Shown here: one piece after another, positions 34,549 through 48,462 of the stretch
Layout of the letters: each line of letters begins with the position of its first letter
Position numbering within the stretch: the first letter of the stretch is position 1
From: JADJPO01 sp963825645
GTDB taxonomy: Bacteria; Actinomycetota; Actinomycetes; Actinomycetales; Kineosporiaceae
Length of the DNA: 64,000 bases
Assembly (NCBI GenBank): GCA_963825645.1
Contig: CAWGTT010000001.1
Location: 1-64,000, forward strand
Direction of reading: 5' to 3'
The notes under the pieces: generated by a model
What the model saw: only the letters and a program-made list of their open reading frames with translations
What the model was told of the DNA's origin: nothing
Databases searched by the model: none
Made by a program: the position numbers and the translations under genes

Positions 34549-34885
34549 GGGCGCCTCCTGGGCCCCTCACTGCGACGTCCCAGCGATGTCGCGCTGCGTC
34601 AAGGTCCAGGTTAGGCCGGATCGTCGCGGCGCCGCGAGGACGAAAGTGGCCTCACGGCGCGGGACGAACCGACCTCCTGCGCGGAGTCCGACGGTCGTGG
34701 ACGCGGGTGACAAGGAGGGACTGGGACGCATCTGACCGGGTGTATGTCTTGACGAGTGCTTGCTCACCCAGCCATGCTCGATGTATCTGGAGATGTTGCC
34801 CCGGCCCCGACCAGGTGAGCGCGGGGAGATGCTAGGCCTCCGGCGCGGCGAGATGCAGCCCCCGGTGGTCATCTGATAGCGCCGT
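34549..34885. other. Upstream region of rpoB, no gene seen
   Basis: No supported coding sequence. A TTGACG box at about 34748 may belong to a second, weaker rpoB promoter, but no clear -10 follows at the right distance. Confidence 0.4.
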
Positions 34886-34915
34886 TTGGACAACCTCCGC
34901 TCAGCGGGCTACCCT
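34886..34915 (+). promoter_or_regulatory. Candidate rpoB-rpoC promoter
   Basis: TTGGAC (34886-34891) and TACCCT (34910-34915) are 18 bp apart, a good fit to the actinobacterial housekeeping consensus (TTGACA, TANNNT). The transcript would have a leader of about 85 nt before the TTG of rpoB. Confidence 0.6.
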
Positions 34916-35008
34916 ACTTTTTTGCGCTCACCTTCACCGACCCGTGGATTTGCCTCGGGGCGTTAGGCGTGCGCCAGTAACGTTCGCAGGCCCGTGGAAG
35001 GAACCCTC

Positions 35009-38488
<3,480 letters not shown>

Positions 38489-38572
38489 CAGCCAGCCGTC
38501 AGGCTGTCAGGGCCGTGAGGCCTTCCACGTGAACGGAAAGACTCCAACCACACGGAGAGCAGGTAGCACGAA

Positions 38573-41500
38573 GTGCTGGACGTGAACTTCTTCGACGAGC
38601 TGCGCATTGGCCTGGCCACCGCCGACGACATCCGCCAGTGGTCCCACGGCGAGGTGAAGAAGCCCGAGACGATCAACTACCGCACCCTCAAACCGGAGAA
38701 GGACGGTCTGTTCTGCGAGAAGATCTTCGGTCCGACCCGGGACTGGGAGTGCTACTGCGGCAAGTACAAGCGGGTCCGGTTCAAGGGCATCATCTGTGAG
38801 CGTTGCGGCGTCGAGGTGACTCGGGCCAAGGTCCGCCGGGAGCGGATGGGCCACATTGAGCTGGCCGCGCCGGTGACCCACATCTGGTACTTCAAGGGCG
38901 TGCCGAGCCGGCTCGGCTACCTCCTCGACCTGGCACCGAAAGACCTGGAGAAGGTCATCTACTTCGCCGCCTACATGATCACGTGGGTGGACGACGAGGC
39001 GCGCCACCGTGACCTGCCCTCGCTCGAGGCGCAGATCGAAGTGGAGAAGAAGGAGATCGAGAACCGCCGCGACTCCGACGTCGAGGCGCGCGCCAAGCGG
39101 CTCGAGGGCGATCTGGCCGAGCTCGAGGCGGAAGGCGCCAAGGGCGACGCCAAGCGCAAGGTGAAGGAGTCCGCCGAGCGGGAGATGGCCCAGCTGCGCA
39201 AGCGGGCCGACGCCGAGGTCGACGCCATCGAGCAGGTCTGGGACCGGTTCAAGAACCTGAAGGTCCAGGACCTCGAGGGTGACGAGCGGCTCTACCGCGA
39301 GATGCGCGAGCGTTTCGGCATGTACTTCGAGGGCGGCATGGGCGCCGCTGCGATCCAGAGGCGGCTGGAGTCGTTCGATCTCCAGAACGAGGCGCAGTCG
39401 CTGCGCGAGACGATCGCCACCGGCAAGGGGCAGCGCAAGACGCGCGCCCTGAAGCGGCTCAAGGTGGTCTCGGCGTTCCTGACCACCCGCAACTCGCCGA
39501 TGGGCATGGTGCTGGACTGCGTGCCGGTGATCCCGCCGGACCTGCGCCCGATGGTTCAGCTGGACGGCGGCCGGTTCGCCACCAGCGACCTGAACGACCT
39601 GTACCGCCGGGTGATCAACCGGAACAACCGGCTCAAGCGCCTGCTCGACCTGGGTGCCCCGGAGATCATCGTCAACAACGAGAAGCGGATGCTGCAGGAG
39701 GCCGTCGACGCTCTGTTCGACAACGGCCGCCGTGGGCGTCCGGTGACCGGCCCGGGCAACCGTCCGCTGAAGTCCCTGTCCGACATGCTTAAGGGCAAGC
39801 AGGGCCGGTTCCGCCAGAACCTGCTCGGCAAGCGGGTCGACTACTCCGGCCGGTCGGTGATCGTCGTCGGTCCCCAGCTCAAGCTTCACCAGTGCGGCCT
39901 GCCCAAGCAGATGGCCCTGGAGCTGTTCAAGCCCTTCGTGATGAAGCGGCTGGTCGACTTGAACCACGCACAGAACATCAAGTCCGCCAAGCGCATGGTC
40001 GAGCGCGCCCGCCCGGTGGTCTGGGACGTGCTGGAGGAGGTCATCTCCGAGCACCCGGTGCTGCTCAACCGGGCACCGACCCTGCACCGCCTCGGCATCC
40101 AGGCCTTCGAGCCCCAGCTGGTCGAGGGTAAGGCCATCCAGATCCACCCGCTGGTCTGCACGGCGTTCAACGCCGACTTCGACGGTGACCAGATGGCCGT
40201 GCACCTGCCGCTGTCCGCGGAGGCGCAGGCCGAGGCGCGGATCTTGATGCTGTCCAGCAACAACATCCTCAAGCCGGCCGACGGGCGTCCGGTGACCATG
40301 CCGACCCAGGACATGATCATCGGTCTGTACCACCTGACCCTGGTCGCCCCCGGCGCCATGGGGGAGGGGCGCTGGTTCAGCTCGGTCGCCGAGGCGATCA
40401 TGGCGATGGACGCGCGCGAGCTCGACATCCAGGCCCAGGTCCGGATCCGGTTCCCCGACCTGGTGGCCGGCGCCGGCTGGCAGGTCCCGGAGGGTTGGGC
40501 CCCAGGTGAGCCGGTGACCGTGGAGACCACCTTGGGCCGCGCTCTGTTCAACGAGGCGCTTCCTCCGGACTACGCGTACGTGAACGCCGAGGTCGACAAG
40601 AAGGTGCTCTCCACGATCGTCAACGACCTCGCGGAGCGTTACCCGAAGGTCCAGGTCGCGGCCTCTCTGGATGCGCTCAAGGAGGCCGGGTTCCACTGGG
40701 CGACCCGCTCCGGCACGACCGTGTCGATCTCCGATGTGGTCACCCCGCCCGGTAAGCAGGAGATCCTGGATCGATACGAGGAGAAGGCCGCCAAGGTCCA
40801 GGGCCAGTACGAGCGTGGTCTGATCACCGACGACGAGCGTCGCCAGGAGCTCATCGAGATCTGGACTCAGGCCACCAACGAGGTGGCCAAGGAGATGGAG
40901 GCGAACCTCCCGAAGGACAACTCCATCTACCGGATGGTCTCCTCGGGCGCCCGAGGCAACTGGATGCAGATGCGCCAGATCGCCGGCATGCGTGGTCTGG
41001 TGGCCAACCCGAAGGGCGAGATCATCCCGCGCCCGATCAAGGCCAACTTCCGCGAGGGCCTGACGGTGCTGGAGTTCTTCATCTCGACCCACGGGGCCCG
41101 CAAGGGCCTGGCCGACACGGCCCTGCGGACGGCGGACTCCGGGTACCTCACCCGGCGCCTGGTGGACGTGGCGCAGGACGTGATCGTCCGCGAGGAGGAC
41201 TGCGGCACCGAGCGGGGTCTGGTCATGCCGATCGCCGTCGAGACACCGAGCGGTCTGCGGCGCCACGACGACGTCGAGACCAGCGTCTACGCTCGGTCCT
41301 CGGCCGAGGACGTGGTGGTCGACGGCACCTTGGTCGTCCCGGCAGCCACCGACCTGGGTGATGTGATCATCGACGACCTCATGGCCCGCGGGGTCAGCAC
41401 GATCAAGGTGCGGTCGGTGCTCACCTGCGAGTCGAAGGTCGGCACCTGCGCCAAGTGCTACGGCAGGTCCCTGGCGGCGGGCAAGCTCGTTGACATCGGC

Positions 41501-42442
41501 GAGGCGGTCGGCATCATCGCCGCCCAGTCGATCGGTGAGCCCGGTACCCAGCTGACGATGCGGACCTTCCACACCGGCGGTGTCGCCGGTGAGGACATCA
41601 CCCACGGTCTGCCCCGAGTGCAGGAGCTGTTCGAGGCGCGCACCCCGAAGGGCGTCGCCCCGATCTCCGAGGCCGCCGGCCGGGTGAACATCGAGGACAG
41701 CGACCGCGCCCGCAAGCTGGTGGTCACCCCGGACGACGGGTCCGAGGAGGTCGCCTACCCGGTCAGCAAGCGGGCCCGGCTGTTGATCGAGGACGGTGAC
41801 CACGTCGAGGTCGGCGAGAAGCTGGTCCACGGTGCCGTCGATCCCAAGCAGGTGCTGCGGATCCTCGGACCGCGCTCGGTCCAGGTGCACCTGGTCGACG
41901 AGGTCCAGGAGGTCTACCGCAGCCAGGGCGTGTCGATCCACGACAAGCACATCGAGGTGATCGTCCGCCAGATGCTCAAGCGGGTGACCATCATCGAGTC
42001 CGGGGATGCCGAGCTCCTGCCTGGCGAGCTGGTCGAGCGCACGCGGTTCGAAGGCGAGAACAGGCGGGTGGTCGCCGAGGGCGGTACCCCGGCGTCCGGT
42101 CGGCCGGAGCTGATGGGGATCACCAAGGCGTCGCTGGCCACGGAGTCGTGGCTGTCGGCGGCGTCCTTCCAGGAGACCACCCGGGTGCTCACCGATGCCG
42201 CCATCAACGGCAAGAGTGACCCGCTGCTCGGCCTGAAGGAGAACGTGATCATTGGAAAGCTGATCCCGGCCGGTACGGGTCTGCCCCGCTACCGCAACAT
42301 CCGGGTGGAGCCGACCGAGGAGGCGCGTTCGGCGATGTACTCGATGCCCGGGTACGAAGAGGTCGACTACGGCCACTTCGGCGTCGGCAGCGGTGCGGCA
42401 GTGCCGCTGGAGGAGTTCGACCTCGGCCGCTACGACCGCTGA
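38573..42442 (+). CDS. rpoC: DNA-directed RNA polymerase subunit beta'
   Basis: 1289 residues from GTG 38573. The N-terminal zinc site is CYCGKYKRVRFKGIICERCG (from about residue 60). The catalytic NADFDGDQMAVH (about residue 533) carries the three Asp residues for Mg2+. A second zinc site includes CESKVGTCAKCYGR, followed by IGEAVGIIAAQSIGEPGTQLT. Length and domain order are normal for actinobacteria. A strong hairpin follows the stop codon. Confidence 0.98.
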   Translation: MLDVNFFDELRIGLATADDIRQWSHGEVKKPETINYRTLKPEKDGLFCEKIFGPTRDWECYCGKYKRVRFKGIICERCGVEVTRAKVRRERMGHIELAAPVTHIWYFKGVPSRLGYLLDLAPKDLEKVIYFAAYMITWVDDEARHRDLPSLEAQIEVEKKEIENRRDSDVEARAKRLEGDLAELEAEGAKGDAKRKVKESAEREMAQLRKRADAEVDAIEQVWDRFKNLKVQDLEGDERLYREMRERFGMYFEGGMGAAAIQRRLESFDLQNEAQSLRETIATGKGQRKTRALKRLKVVSAFLTTRNSPMGMVLDCVPVIPPDLRPMVQLDGGRFATSDLNDLYRRVINRNNRLKRLLDLGAPEIIVNNEKRMLQEAVDALFDNGRRGRPVTGPGNRPLKSLSDMLKGKQGRFRQNLLGKRVDYSGRSVIVVGPQLKLHQCGLPKQMALELFKPFVMKRLVDLNHAQNIKSAKRMVERARPVVWDVLEEVISEHPVLLNRAPTLHRLGIQAFEPQLVEGKAIQIHPLVCTAFNADFDGDQMAVHLPLSAEAQAEARILMLSSNNILKPADGRPVTMPTQDMIIGLYHLTLVAPGAMGEGRWFSSVAEAIMAMDARELDIQAQVRIRFPDLVAGAGWQVPEGWAPGEPVTVETTLGRALFNEALPPDYAYVNAEVDKKVLSTIVNDLAERYPKVQVAASLDALKEAGFHWATRSGTTVSISDVVTPPGKQEILDRYEEKAAKVQGQYERGLITDDERRQELIEIWTQATNEVAKEMEANLPKDNSIYRMVSSGARGNWMQMRQIAGMRGLVANPKGEIIPRPIKANFREGLTVLEFFISTHGARKGLADTALRTADSGYLTRRLVDVAQDVIVREEDCGTERGLVMPIAVETPSGLRRHDDVETSVYARSSAEDVVVDGTLVVPAATDLGDVIIDDLMARGVSTIKVRSVLTCESKVGTCAKCYGRSLAAGKLVDIGEAVGIIAAQSIGEPGTQLTMRTFHTGGVAGEDITHGLPRVQELFEARTPKGVAPISEAAGRVNIEDSDRARKLVVTPDDGSEEVAYPVSKRARLLIEDGDHVEVGEKLVHGAVDPKQVLRILGPRSVQVHLVDEVQEVYRSQGVSIHDKHIEVIVRQMLKRVTIIESGDAELLPGELVERTRFEGENRRVVAEGGTPASGRPELMGITKASLATESWLSAASFQETTRVLTDAAINGKSDPLLGLKENVIIGKLIPAGTGLPRYRNIRVEPTEEARSAMYSMPGYEEVDYGHFGVGSGAAVPLEEFDLGRYDR

Positions 42443-42462
42443 CGGCTCGGGTGCACCATCAT

Positions 42463-42525
42463 GATCGTGGCGACGGTGTGGTTCCGACCCCTGAGGTGGG
42501 TCGCAACCGCACCGTCGCGACGATC
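42463..42525 (+). terminator. 28-bp hairpin after rpoC
   Basis: The arms 42463-42490 and 42498-42525 pair over 28 positions with three mismatches and a 7-nt loop. It starts 20 bp after the rpoC stop, so it is a terminator or a processing site, and lies just before the str promoter. Confidence 0.75.
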
Positions 42526-42538
42526 ACACGGAGTCGTT

Positions 42539-42568
42539 TTGACGCTCGTGTCGGCCTGCCGGTAGCCT
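42539..42568 (+). promoter_or_regulatory. Candidate str operon promoter (rpsL-rpsG-fusA-tuf)
   Basis: TTGACG (42539-42544) and TAGCCT (42563-42568) are 18 bp apart. It lies directly after the rpoC hairpin and gives an untranslated leader of about 220 nt before rpsL. Confidence 0.6.
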
Positions 42569-42735
42569 CGGCAGGCGTGCTCGGGGTCCCCGGGCCCCTC
42601 TCGCCCTGCCGCTGAGGCAGGGCGGGGACCGATCCGTCGATCGCCGCCCCAGGGCAGCGCAACGTCGCCGAGGACCCAGCGACACGCCCGAGCGCGGGGG
42701 TCGGTCGCTAGCCCCCAACCACAGAACCAGTCCCG

Positions 42736-42778
42736 ACCAGCGAACCAGTACCAACCAGCGAACCAGTACCAACCAGCA
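42736..42778 (+). repeat. Tandem 18-bp A/C-rich repeat in the rpsL leader
   Basis: The unit ACCAGCGAACCAGTACCA occurs twice in tandem (42736-42753, 42754-42771) followed by a partial third copy, ending 6 bp before the rpsL ribosome site. The leader lacks U and is likely unstructured. The fusA-tuf spacer is similarly A/C-rich (CCAGCACCATCACCAGCACC). Confidence 0.8.
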
Positions 42779-42795
42779 GAGTGCGGAGAAACCGA

Positions 42796-43169
<374 letters not shown>

Positions 43170-43170
<1 letters not shown>

Positions 43171-43640
43171 TGCCCCGCAAGGGCCCGGCCCCGAAGCGGC
43201 CGCTCATCGTCGACCCGGTCTACAGCTCGCCGCTGGTCAGCCAGCTGGTGAACAAGGTGCTGCTGGACGGCAAGAAGTCCACCGCCGAGCGGATCGTCTA
43301 CTCGGCGCTCGAAGGCTGCCGGGAGAAGAACGGCACCGACCCGGTGATCACGCTCAAGCGTGCACTGGACAACGTCAAGCCCACCCTCGAGGTGAAGTCA
43401 CGGCGGGTCGGCGGCGCCACCTACCAGGTGCCGATCGAGGTCAAGCCCGGTCGGGCCACCACTCTCGCGCTGCGCTGGCTGATCACGTACTCCCGCGCCC
43501 GCCGCGAGAAGACCATGACCGACCGGCTCATGAACGAGATCCTCGACGCCAGCAACGGCTTGGGGGCCGCGGTGAAGCGCCGCGAGGACACCCACAAGAT
43601 GGCCGAGTCGAACAAGGCGTTCGCGCACTACCGCTGGTGA
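43170..43640 (+). CDS. rpsG: 30S ribosomal protein S7
   Basis: 156 residues, ATG overlapping the rpsL stop. MPRKGPAPKR, VNKVLLDGKKSTAERIVYSALE, SRRVGGATYQVPIEV and RREDTHKMAESNKAFAHYRW are all present. It nucleates assembly of the small-subunit head. Second gene of the str operon. Confidence 0.97.
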
Positions 43641-43744
43641 GGGCCGGGGGCGGGGTCCGGGGAGGCACGAGTCCCTCGGACCGCTCCGGCTGACCGAGCA
43701 GCAAGCGACCGTCGTACCGAGACGAAGATCAGAGGCTGACTGCA

Positions 43745-45847
43745 GTGGCACTTGACGTGCTGACCGACCTGAAGAAGGTCCGCAACATCGGCATCATGGC
43801 GCACATCGACGCCGGCAAGACCACGACCACCGAGCGGATCCTGTACTACACCGGGATCAACTACAAGATCGGTGAGGTCCACGACGGTGCCGCCACCATG
43901 GACTGGATGGAGCAGGAGCAGGAGCGGGGGATCACTATCACCTCCGCAGCCACCACCTGTTTCTGGCAGGGCAGCCAGATCAACATCATCGACACCCCGG
44001 GGCACGTCGACTTCACCGTCGAGGTGGAGCGCTCGCTGAGGGTGCTGGACGGCGCCGTGGCGGTCTTCGACGGCAAGGAAGGTGTCGAGCCGCAGTCGGA
44101 GACGGTCTGGCGGCAGGCGGACAAGTACAAGGTGCCGCGGATCTGCTTCGTCAACAAGATGGACAAGCTCGGTGCGGACTTCTACTTCACCGTGCGGACC
44201 ATCAAGGAGCGGCTCGGGGCCGAACCGCTGCCGCTGCAGCTGCCGATCGGCGCCGAGGGCGACTTCGTCGGTGTCGTAGACCTCGTCTACAACCGGGCTC
44301 TGACCTGGCGCGGTGAGACCTCCATGGGGGAGGACTACACCATCGAGGAGGTCCCGGCCGACCTGGTCGAGAAGGCCGCCGAGCACCGCCACCACCTGGT
44401 CGAGCGGGTCGCCGAGACGGACGAGCACCTGCTCGAGAAGTACCTCGGTGGGGAGGAGCTGACCCCCGAGGAGATCAAGGGCGCCGTCCGGTCGCTGGTG
44501 GTCACGGGTGAGATCTACCCGGTGCTGTGCGGCTCGGCGTTCAAGAACAAGGGTGTCCAGCCGATGCTCGACGCCGTGCTGGACTACCTGCCGTCGCCGC
44601 TCGACGTGCCGCCGATGGAGGGCCACGCGGTCGATGACCCGGAGACGATGATCTTGCGCAAGCCGGATGCCTCCGAACCGTTCTCGGCCCTGGCGTTCAA
44701 GATCTCCACCCACAAGTTCTTCGGCAAGCTGACCTACGTGCGGGTCTACTCGGGCCGGGTGGCGACCGGAGCCCAGGTGATCAACTCGACCAAGGGCAGA
44801 AAAGAGCGTCTCGGCAAGTTCTTCCAGATGCACGCCAACAAGGAGAACCCGGTCGACGAGGCCACCGCGGGGCACATCTACGCGTTCATCGGCCTCAAGG
44901 ACACCACCACCGGCGACACCCTGTGCGACCCGGCCAACCCGGTTGTCCTGGAGTCGATGACCTTCCCCGAGCCCGTCATCTCGGTCGCCATCGAGCCCAA
45001 GACCAAGGGTGACCAGGAGAAGCTGGGCACGGCGATCCAGAAGCTCGCCGAGGAGGACCCCACCTTCCAGGTGCAGCAGGACGAGGAGACCGGCCAGACG
45101 ATCATCAAGGGCATGGGCGAGCTCCACCTCGACATCCTGGTCGACCGCATGCGACGCGAGTTCAAGGTCGAGGCCAACGTCGGCAAGCCGCAGGTGGCCT
45201 ACCGCGAGACCATTCGTCGCCCAGTGGTCAAGTACGGCTACACCCACAAGAAGCAGACCGGTGGGTCGGGTCAGTACGCCAAGATCGAGTTCACGATCGA
45301 GCCGATGGAGACCGCCACGGGCGAGATGTACGAGTTCGAGAACAAGGTCACCGGTGGCCGGGTTCCCCGCGAGTACATCCCCAGCGTGGACACCGGATTC
45401 CAGGACGCGATGCAGTTCGGCGTGCTGGCTGGCTACCCGATGGTGGGGGTCAAGGCGACCCTGCTGGACGGCGCCTCGCACGACGTGGACTCCAGCGAGC
45501 TGGCCTTCAAGATCGCCGGCTCGATGGGCTTCAAGGAGGCCGCGCGCCGCGCCGACCCGGTGCTGCTCGAGCCGATCATGGCGGTCGAGGTGCGTACGCC
45601 CGAGGACTACATGGGTGACGTCATCGGCGATCTGAACTCGCGCCGCGGTCACATCCAGGCGATGGAGGACGTCAGCGGAGCCAAGGTCATCCGCGCACTG
45701 GTGCCGCTGTCGGACATGTTCGGCTACGTCGGTGACCTGCGCAGCAAGACCCAAGGTCGCGCGGTCTACACCATGCAGTTCGACTCCTACGCCGAGGTGC
45801 CTCGCAACGTCGCGGAGGAGATCGTCAAGAAGGTGCGCGGCGAGTGA
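43745..45847 (+). CDS. fusA: Elongation factor G
   Basis: 700 residues from GTG 43745. The GTPase motifs are AHIDAGKTTTTERILYYTG (P-loop), ERGITITSAAT (switch I), DTPGHVDF (G3) and NKMDKLG (G4), followed by domains II to V (for example GMGELHLDILVDRMRREF). It drives ribosomal translocation. It lies between rpsG and tuf in the str operon. Confidence 0.98.
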   Translation: MALDVLTDLKKVRNIGIMAHIDAGKTTTTERILYYTGINYKIGEVHDGAATMDWMEQEQERGITITSAATTCFWQGSQINIIDTPGHVDFTVEVERSLRVLDGAVAVFDGKEGVEPQSETVWRQADKYKVPRICFVNKMDKLGADFYFTVRTIKERLGAEPLPLQLPIGAEGDFVGVVDLVYNRALTWRGETSMGEDYTIEEVPADLVEKAAEHRHHLVERVAETDEHLLEKYLGGEELTPEEIKGAVRSLVVTGEIYPVLCGSAFKNKGVQPMLDAVLDYLPSPLDVPPMEGHAVDDPETMILRKPDASEPFSALAFKISTHKFFGKLTYVRVYSGRVATGAQVINSTKGRKERLGKFFQMHANKENPVDEATAGHIYAFIGLKDTTTGDTLCDPANPVVLESMTFPEPVISVAIEPKTKGDQEKLGTAIQKLAEEDPTFQVQQDEETGQTIIKGMGELHLDILVDRMRREFKVEANVGKPQVAYRETIRRPVVKYGYTHKKQTGGSGQYAKIEFTIEPMETATGEMYEFENKVTGGRVPREYIPSVDTGFQDAMQFGVLAGYPMVGVKATLLDGASHDVDSSELAFKIAGSMGFKEAARRADPVLLEPIMAVEVRTPEDYMGDVIGDLNSRRGHIQAMEDVSGAKVIRALVPLSDMFGYVGDLRSKTQGRAVYTMQFDSYAEVPRNVAEEIVKKVRGE

Positions 45848-45990
45848 TCGCCGTCGGACCTGCTTGATCCAGCACCATCACCAGCACCACCCGATCCATC
45901 AGCAGAACCACCGAGCAACAGCACAACCAGAACCGGCCGAACCCCGGTCCCGACCGGACGGCGACATCGATAGTCCTGAGGAGGACCACT

Positions 45991-47184
45991 GTGGCGAAGG
46001 CGAAGTTCGAGCGGACTAAGCCGCACGTCAACATCGGCACCATCGGTCACATCGACCACGGGAAGACGACGCTGACAGCGGCGATCACCAAGGTGCTGCA
46101 TGACAAGTACCCGGACCTGAACCCCTTCACGCCTTTCGACGAGATCGACAAGGCTCCGGAGGAGAAGCAGCGCGGTATCACCATCTCGATCGCGCACGTC
46201 GAGTACCAGACCGAGTCGCGGCACTACGCGCACGTGGACTGCCCGGGTCACGCGGACTACATCAAGAACATGATCACCGGTGCCGCCCAGATGGACGGTG
46301 CGATCCTCGTGGTCGCCGCCACCGACGGCCCGATGCCGCAGACCAAGGAGCACGTGCTGCTCGCTCGTCAGGTCGGCGTGCCCTACATCGTCGTGGCGCT
46401 CAACAAGGCCGACATGGTCGATGACGAGGAGATCCTCGAGCTCGTCGAGATGGAGGTCCGCGAGCTGCTGACCACCTACGAGTTCGCCGGCGACGACCTA
46501 CCCGTCGTCCGGGTCTCGGCGCTGAAGGCGCTCGAGGGCGACCCCGAGTGGAGCGCGACGATCATGGAGCTGATGGACGCGGTCGACACCGCGATCCCGG
46601 AGCCCGCACGTGACGTCGACAAGCCGTTCCTCATGCCGATCGAGGACGTCTTCACCATCACCGGTCGCGGCACCGTGGTCACCGGCAAGGTCGACCGCGG
46701 TGTGGTCAAGGTGAACGAGACGGTGGAGATCGTCGGCATCCACGAGAAGTCGACGACCACCACCGTCACGGGCATCGAGATGTTCCGCAAGCTGCTCGAC
46801 GAGGCCCAGGCGGGCGAGAACGTGGGCCTGCTGCTGCGCGGCGTCAAGCGTGAGGAGGTCGAGCGCGGCCAGGTCGTGGTCAAGCCCGGCTCGATCACGC
46901 CGCACACCGAGTTCGAGGCGACCGTCTACATCCTGTCCAAGGACGAGGGCGGGCGGCACACGCCGTTCTACGACAACTACCGTCCCCAGTTCTACTTCCG
47001 CACCACGGACGTGACCGGGGTCGTGCACCTGCCCGAGGGCACTGAGATGGTCATGCCCGGTGACAACACCGAGATGCGGGTCGAGATGATCCAGCCCATC
47101 GCCATGGAAGAAGGACTGAAGTTCGCCATTCGCGAGGGTGGCCGGACGGTCGGCTCGGGCCGAGTCACCAAGATCCTCAAGTAG
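45991..47184 (+). CDS. tuf: Elongation factor Tu
   Basis: 397 residues from GTG 45991 with GAGGAGGA upstream. P-loop GHIDHGKTTLTAAITK, switch RGITISIAHVEY, DCPGHADYIKNMITG, NKADMVDD (Asp kept; Ala replaces the usual Cys) and SALKALEGD. It delivers aminoacyl-tRNA to the ribosome. Last gene of the str operon; only this copy is in the window. Confidence 0.98.
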   Translation: MAKAKFERTKPHVNIGTIGHIDHGKTTLTAAITKVLHDKYPDLNPFTPFDEIDKAPEEKQRGITISIAHVEYQTESRHYAHVDCPGHADYIKNMITGAAQMDGAILVVAATDGPMPQTKEHVLLARQVGVPYIVVALNKADMVDDEEILELVEMEVRELLTTYEFAGDDLPVVRVSALKALEGDPEWSATIMELMDAVDTAIPEPARDVDKPFLMPIEDVFTITGRGTVVTGKVDRGVVKVNETVEIVGIHEKSTTTTVTGIEMFRKLLDEAQAGENVGLLLRGVKREEVERGQVVVKPGSITPHTEFEATVYILSKDEGGRHTPFYDNYRPQFYFRTTDVTGVVHLPEGTEMVMPGDNTEMRVEMIQPIAMEEGLKFAIREGGRTVGSGRVTKILK

Positions 47185-47482
47185 GTCTGCACCTCCAGTC
47201 TCCGGCACCACCGGTTCACAGCGCTGTGCGCTGCGGCGGAGCGAGGGCCCGATTGGTCAAGCCAGGCGCTGTTCTGGCAGACTGAACAGGTTGTTCCGAG
47301 CTCCGCCGCGGTGTGCGGCGCCGCAGAGACCACTCACCTCGGGGCTCTGAGCGTCCATCGCGGCAGGCGACCTCCCGACCGATTCGGAAACGGGTCTGGT
47401 TCGAGGTGGCAGCGCGACACGCCCGACCTCGGGGGTCGGTGGTTACCGAAGCGTCACAGAAGAGAGAGAGCACAGCGAAGCC
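47185..47482 (+). promoter_or_regulatory. S10 operon promoter and leader region
   Basis: 298 bp without a gene between tuf and rpsJ. A TTGGTC...CAGACT pair near 47256-47283 is a weak promoter candidate. Downstream, CTCCGCCGCGG/GGCGCCGCAGAG could form a leader hairpin. The ribosome site AGAGAGAGAG precedes rpsJ. Promoter assignment is tentative. Confidence 0.4.
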
Positions 47483-47791
47483 ATGGCGGGACAGAAGATC
47501 CGCATCCGGCTCAAGGCCTACGACCACGAGGTCATCGATAGCTCGGCGCGCAAGATCGTCGACACGGTGGTCCGAACTGGCGCGAGTGTGGCCGGACCGG
47601 TGCCGCTGCCGACGGAGAAGAACGTGTACTGCGTGATTCGTTCTCCGCACAAGTACAAGGACAGCCGCGAGCACTTCGAGATGCGCACCCACAAGCGGCT
47701 GATCGACATCATCAACCCCACGCCGAAGACCGTCGACTCGCTGATGCGGCTCGATCTGCCGGCCGGGGTCGACATCGAGATCAAGCTCTGA
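47483..47791 (+). CDS. rpsJ: 30S ribosomal protein S10
   Basis: 102 residues. MAGQKIRIRLKAYDHEVID, GPVPLPTEKNVYCVIRSPH and EHFEMRTHKRLIDI are hallmarks. It is also the NusE partner of NusB in antitermination. First gene of the S10 operon, which runs in the classical order to rpsQ. Confidence 0.98.
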   Translation: MAGQKIRIRLKAYDHEVIDSSARKIVDTVVRTGASVAGPVPLPTEKNVYCVIRSPHKYKDSREHFEMRTHKRLIDIINPTPKTVDSLMRLDLPAGVDIEIKL

Positions 47792-47804
47792 GGACTGGGC
47801 GGAG

Positions 47805-48458
47805 ATGAGTCAGAACGACAAGCCCGTCAAGGGCCTCCTGGGCGCCAAGCTCGGCATGACCCAGGTCTGGGACGATGGCAACCGGCTCGTTCCCGTGACC
47901 GTTGTGCAGGCCGGGCCGTGCGTGGTGAGCCAGGTCCGGGCGGCGCAGACAGACGGGTATGACGCCATTCAGATCGCCTACGGGGCCATCGACCCACGCA
48001 AGGTGACCCAGCCGATGAGCGGGCACTTCGAGGCGGCCGGGGTGACTCCTCGCCGCTTCCTTGTCGAGCTGCGGACCTCGGACGCCGCCGAGCACGAGCT
48101 CGGTCAGGAGCTGACCGCCGAGCTCTTCGAGGCGGGTCAGAAGGTTGATGTGGTCGGCCGGACCAAGGGCAAGGGCACAGCCGGTGTGATGAAGCGGCAC
48201 GGCTTCTCCGGTCTGGGCGCGTCGCACGGTACACAGCGCAAGCACCGCTCCCCGGGCTCGATCGGGGCCTGCGCCACGCCGTCGCGCGTGTTCAAGGGAG
48301 TCCGGATGGCCGGCCGGATGGGCAACGTCCGCCAGACCACCCAGAACCTGACCGTCCACGCCGTGGTCGCCGACCAGGGGCTGCTGCTCATCAAGGGCGC
48401 CGTCCCCGGGCCGCGGGGCTCGGTCGTGCTGGTCAAGACGGCCGCGAAGGGAGTCTGA
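47805..48458 (+). CDS. rplC: 50S ribosomal protein L3
   Basis: 217 residues. GLLGAKLGMTQVWDD at the start, the long loop reaching the peptidyl-transferase centre (GTAGVMKRHGFSGLGASHGT) and GRMGNVRQTTQNL. It is an early assembly protein of the 50S subunit. The next gene, rplD, starts 4 bp after its stop codon. Confidence 0.97.
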   Translation: MSQNDKPVKGLLGAKLGMTQVWDDGNRLVPVTVVQAGPCVVSQVRAAQTDGYDAIQIAYGAIDPRKVTQPMSGHFEAAGVTPRRFLVELRTSDAAEHELGQELTAELFEAGQKVDVVGRTKGKGTAGVMKRHGFSGLGASHGTQRKHRSPGSIGACATPSRVFKGVRMAGRMGNVRQTTQNLTVHAVVADQGLLLIKGAVPGPRGSVVLVKTAAKGV

Positions 48459-48462
48459 CGTC

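Noticed and set aside
38507..42376. Open frame of about 1289 codons antisense to rpoC
   Set aside because: It mirrors rpoC almost end to end, is rich in His/Asp/Val-Gly-Asp strings expected from reverse reading of GC-rich codons, and has no recognisable domain.
42736..42778. 18-bp leader repeats considered as CRISPR or tandem operators
   Set aside because: Only two full units without spacers, and no cas genes or known operator pattern.
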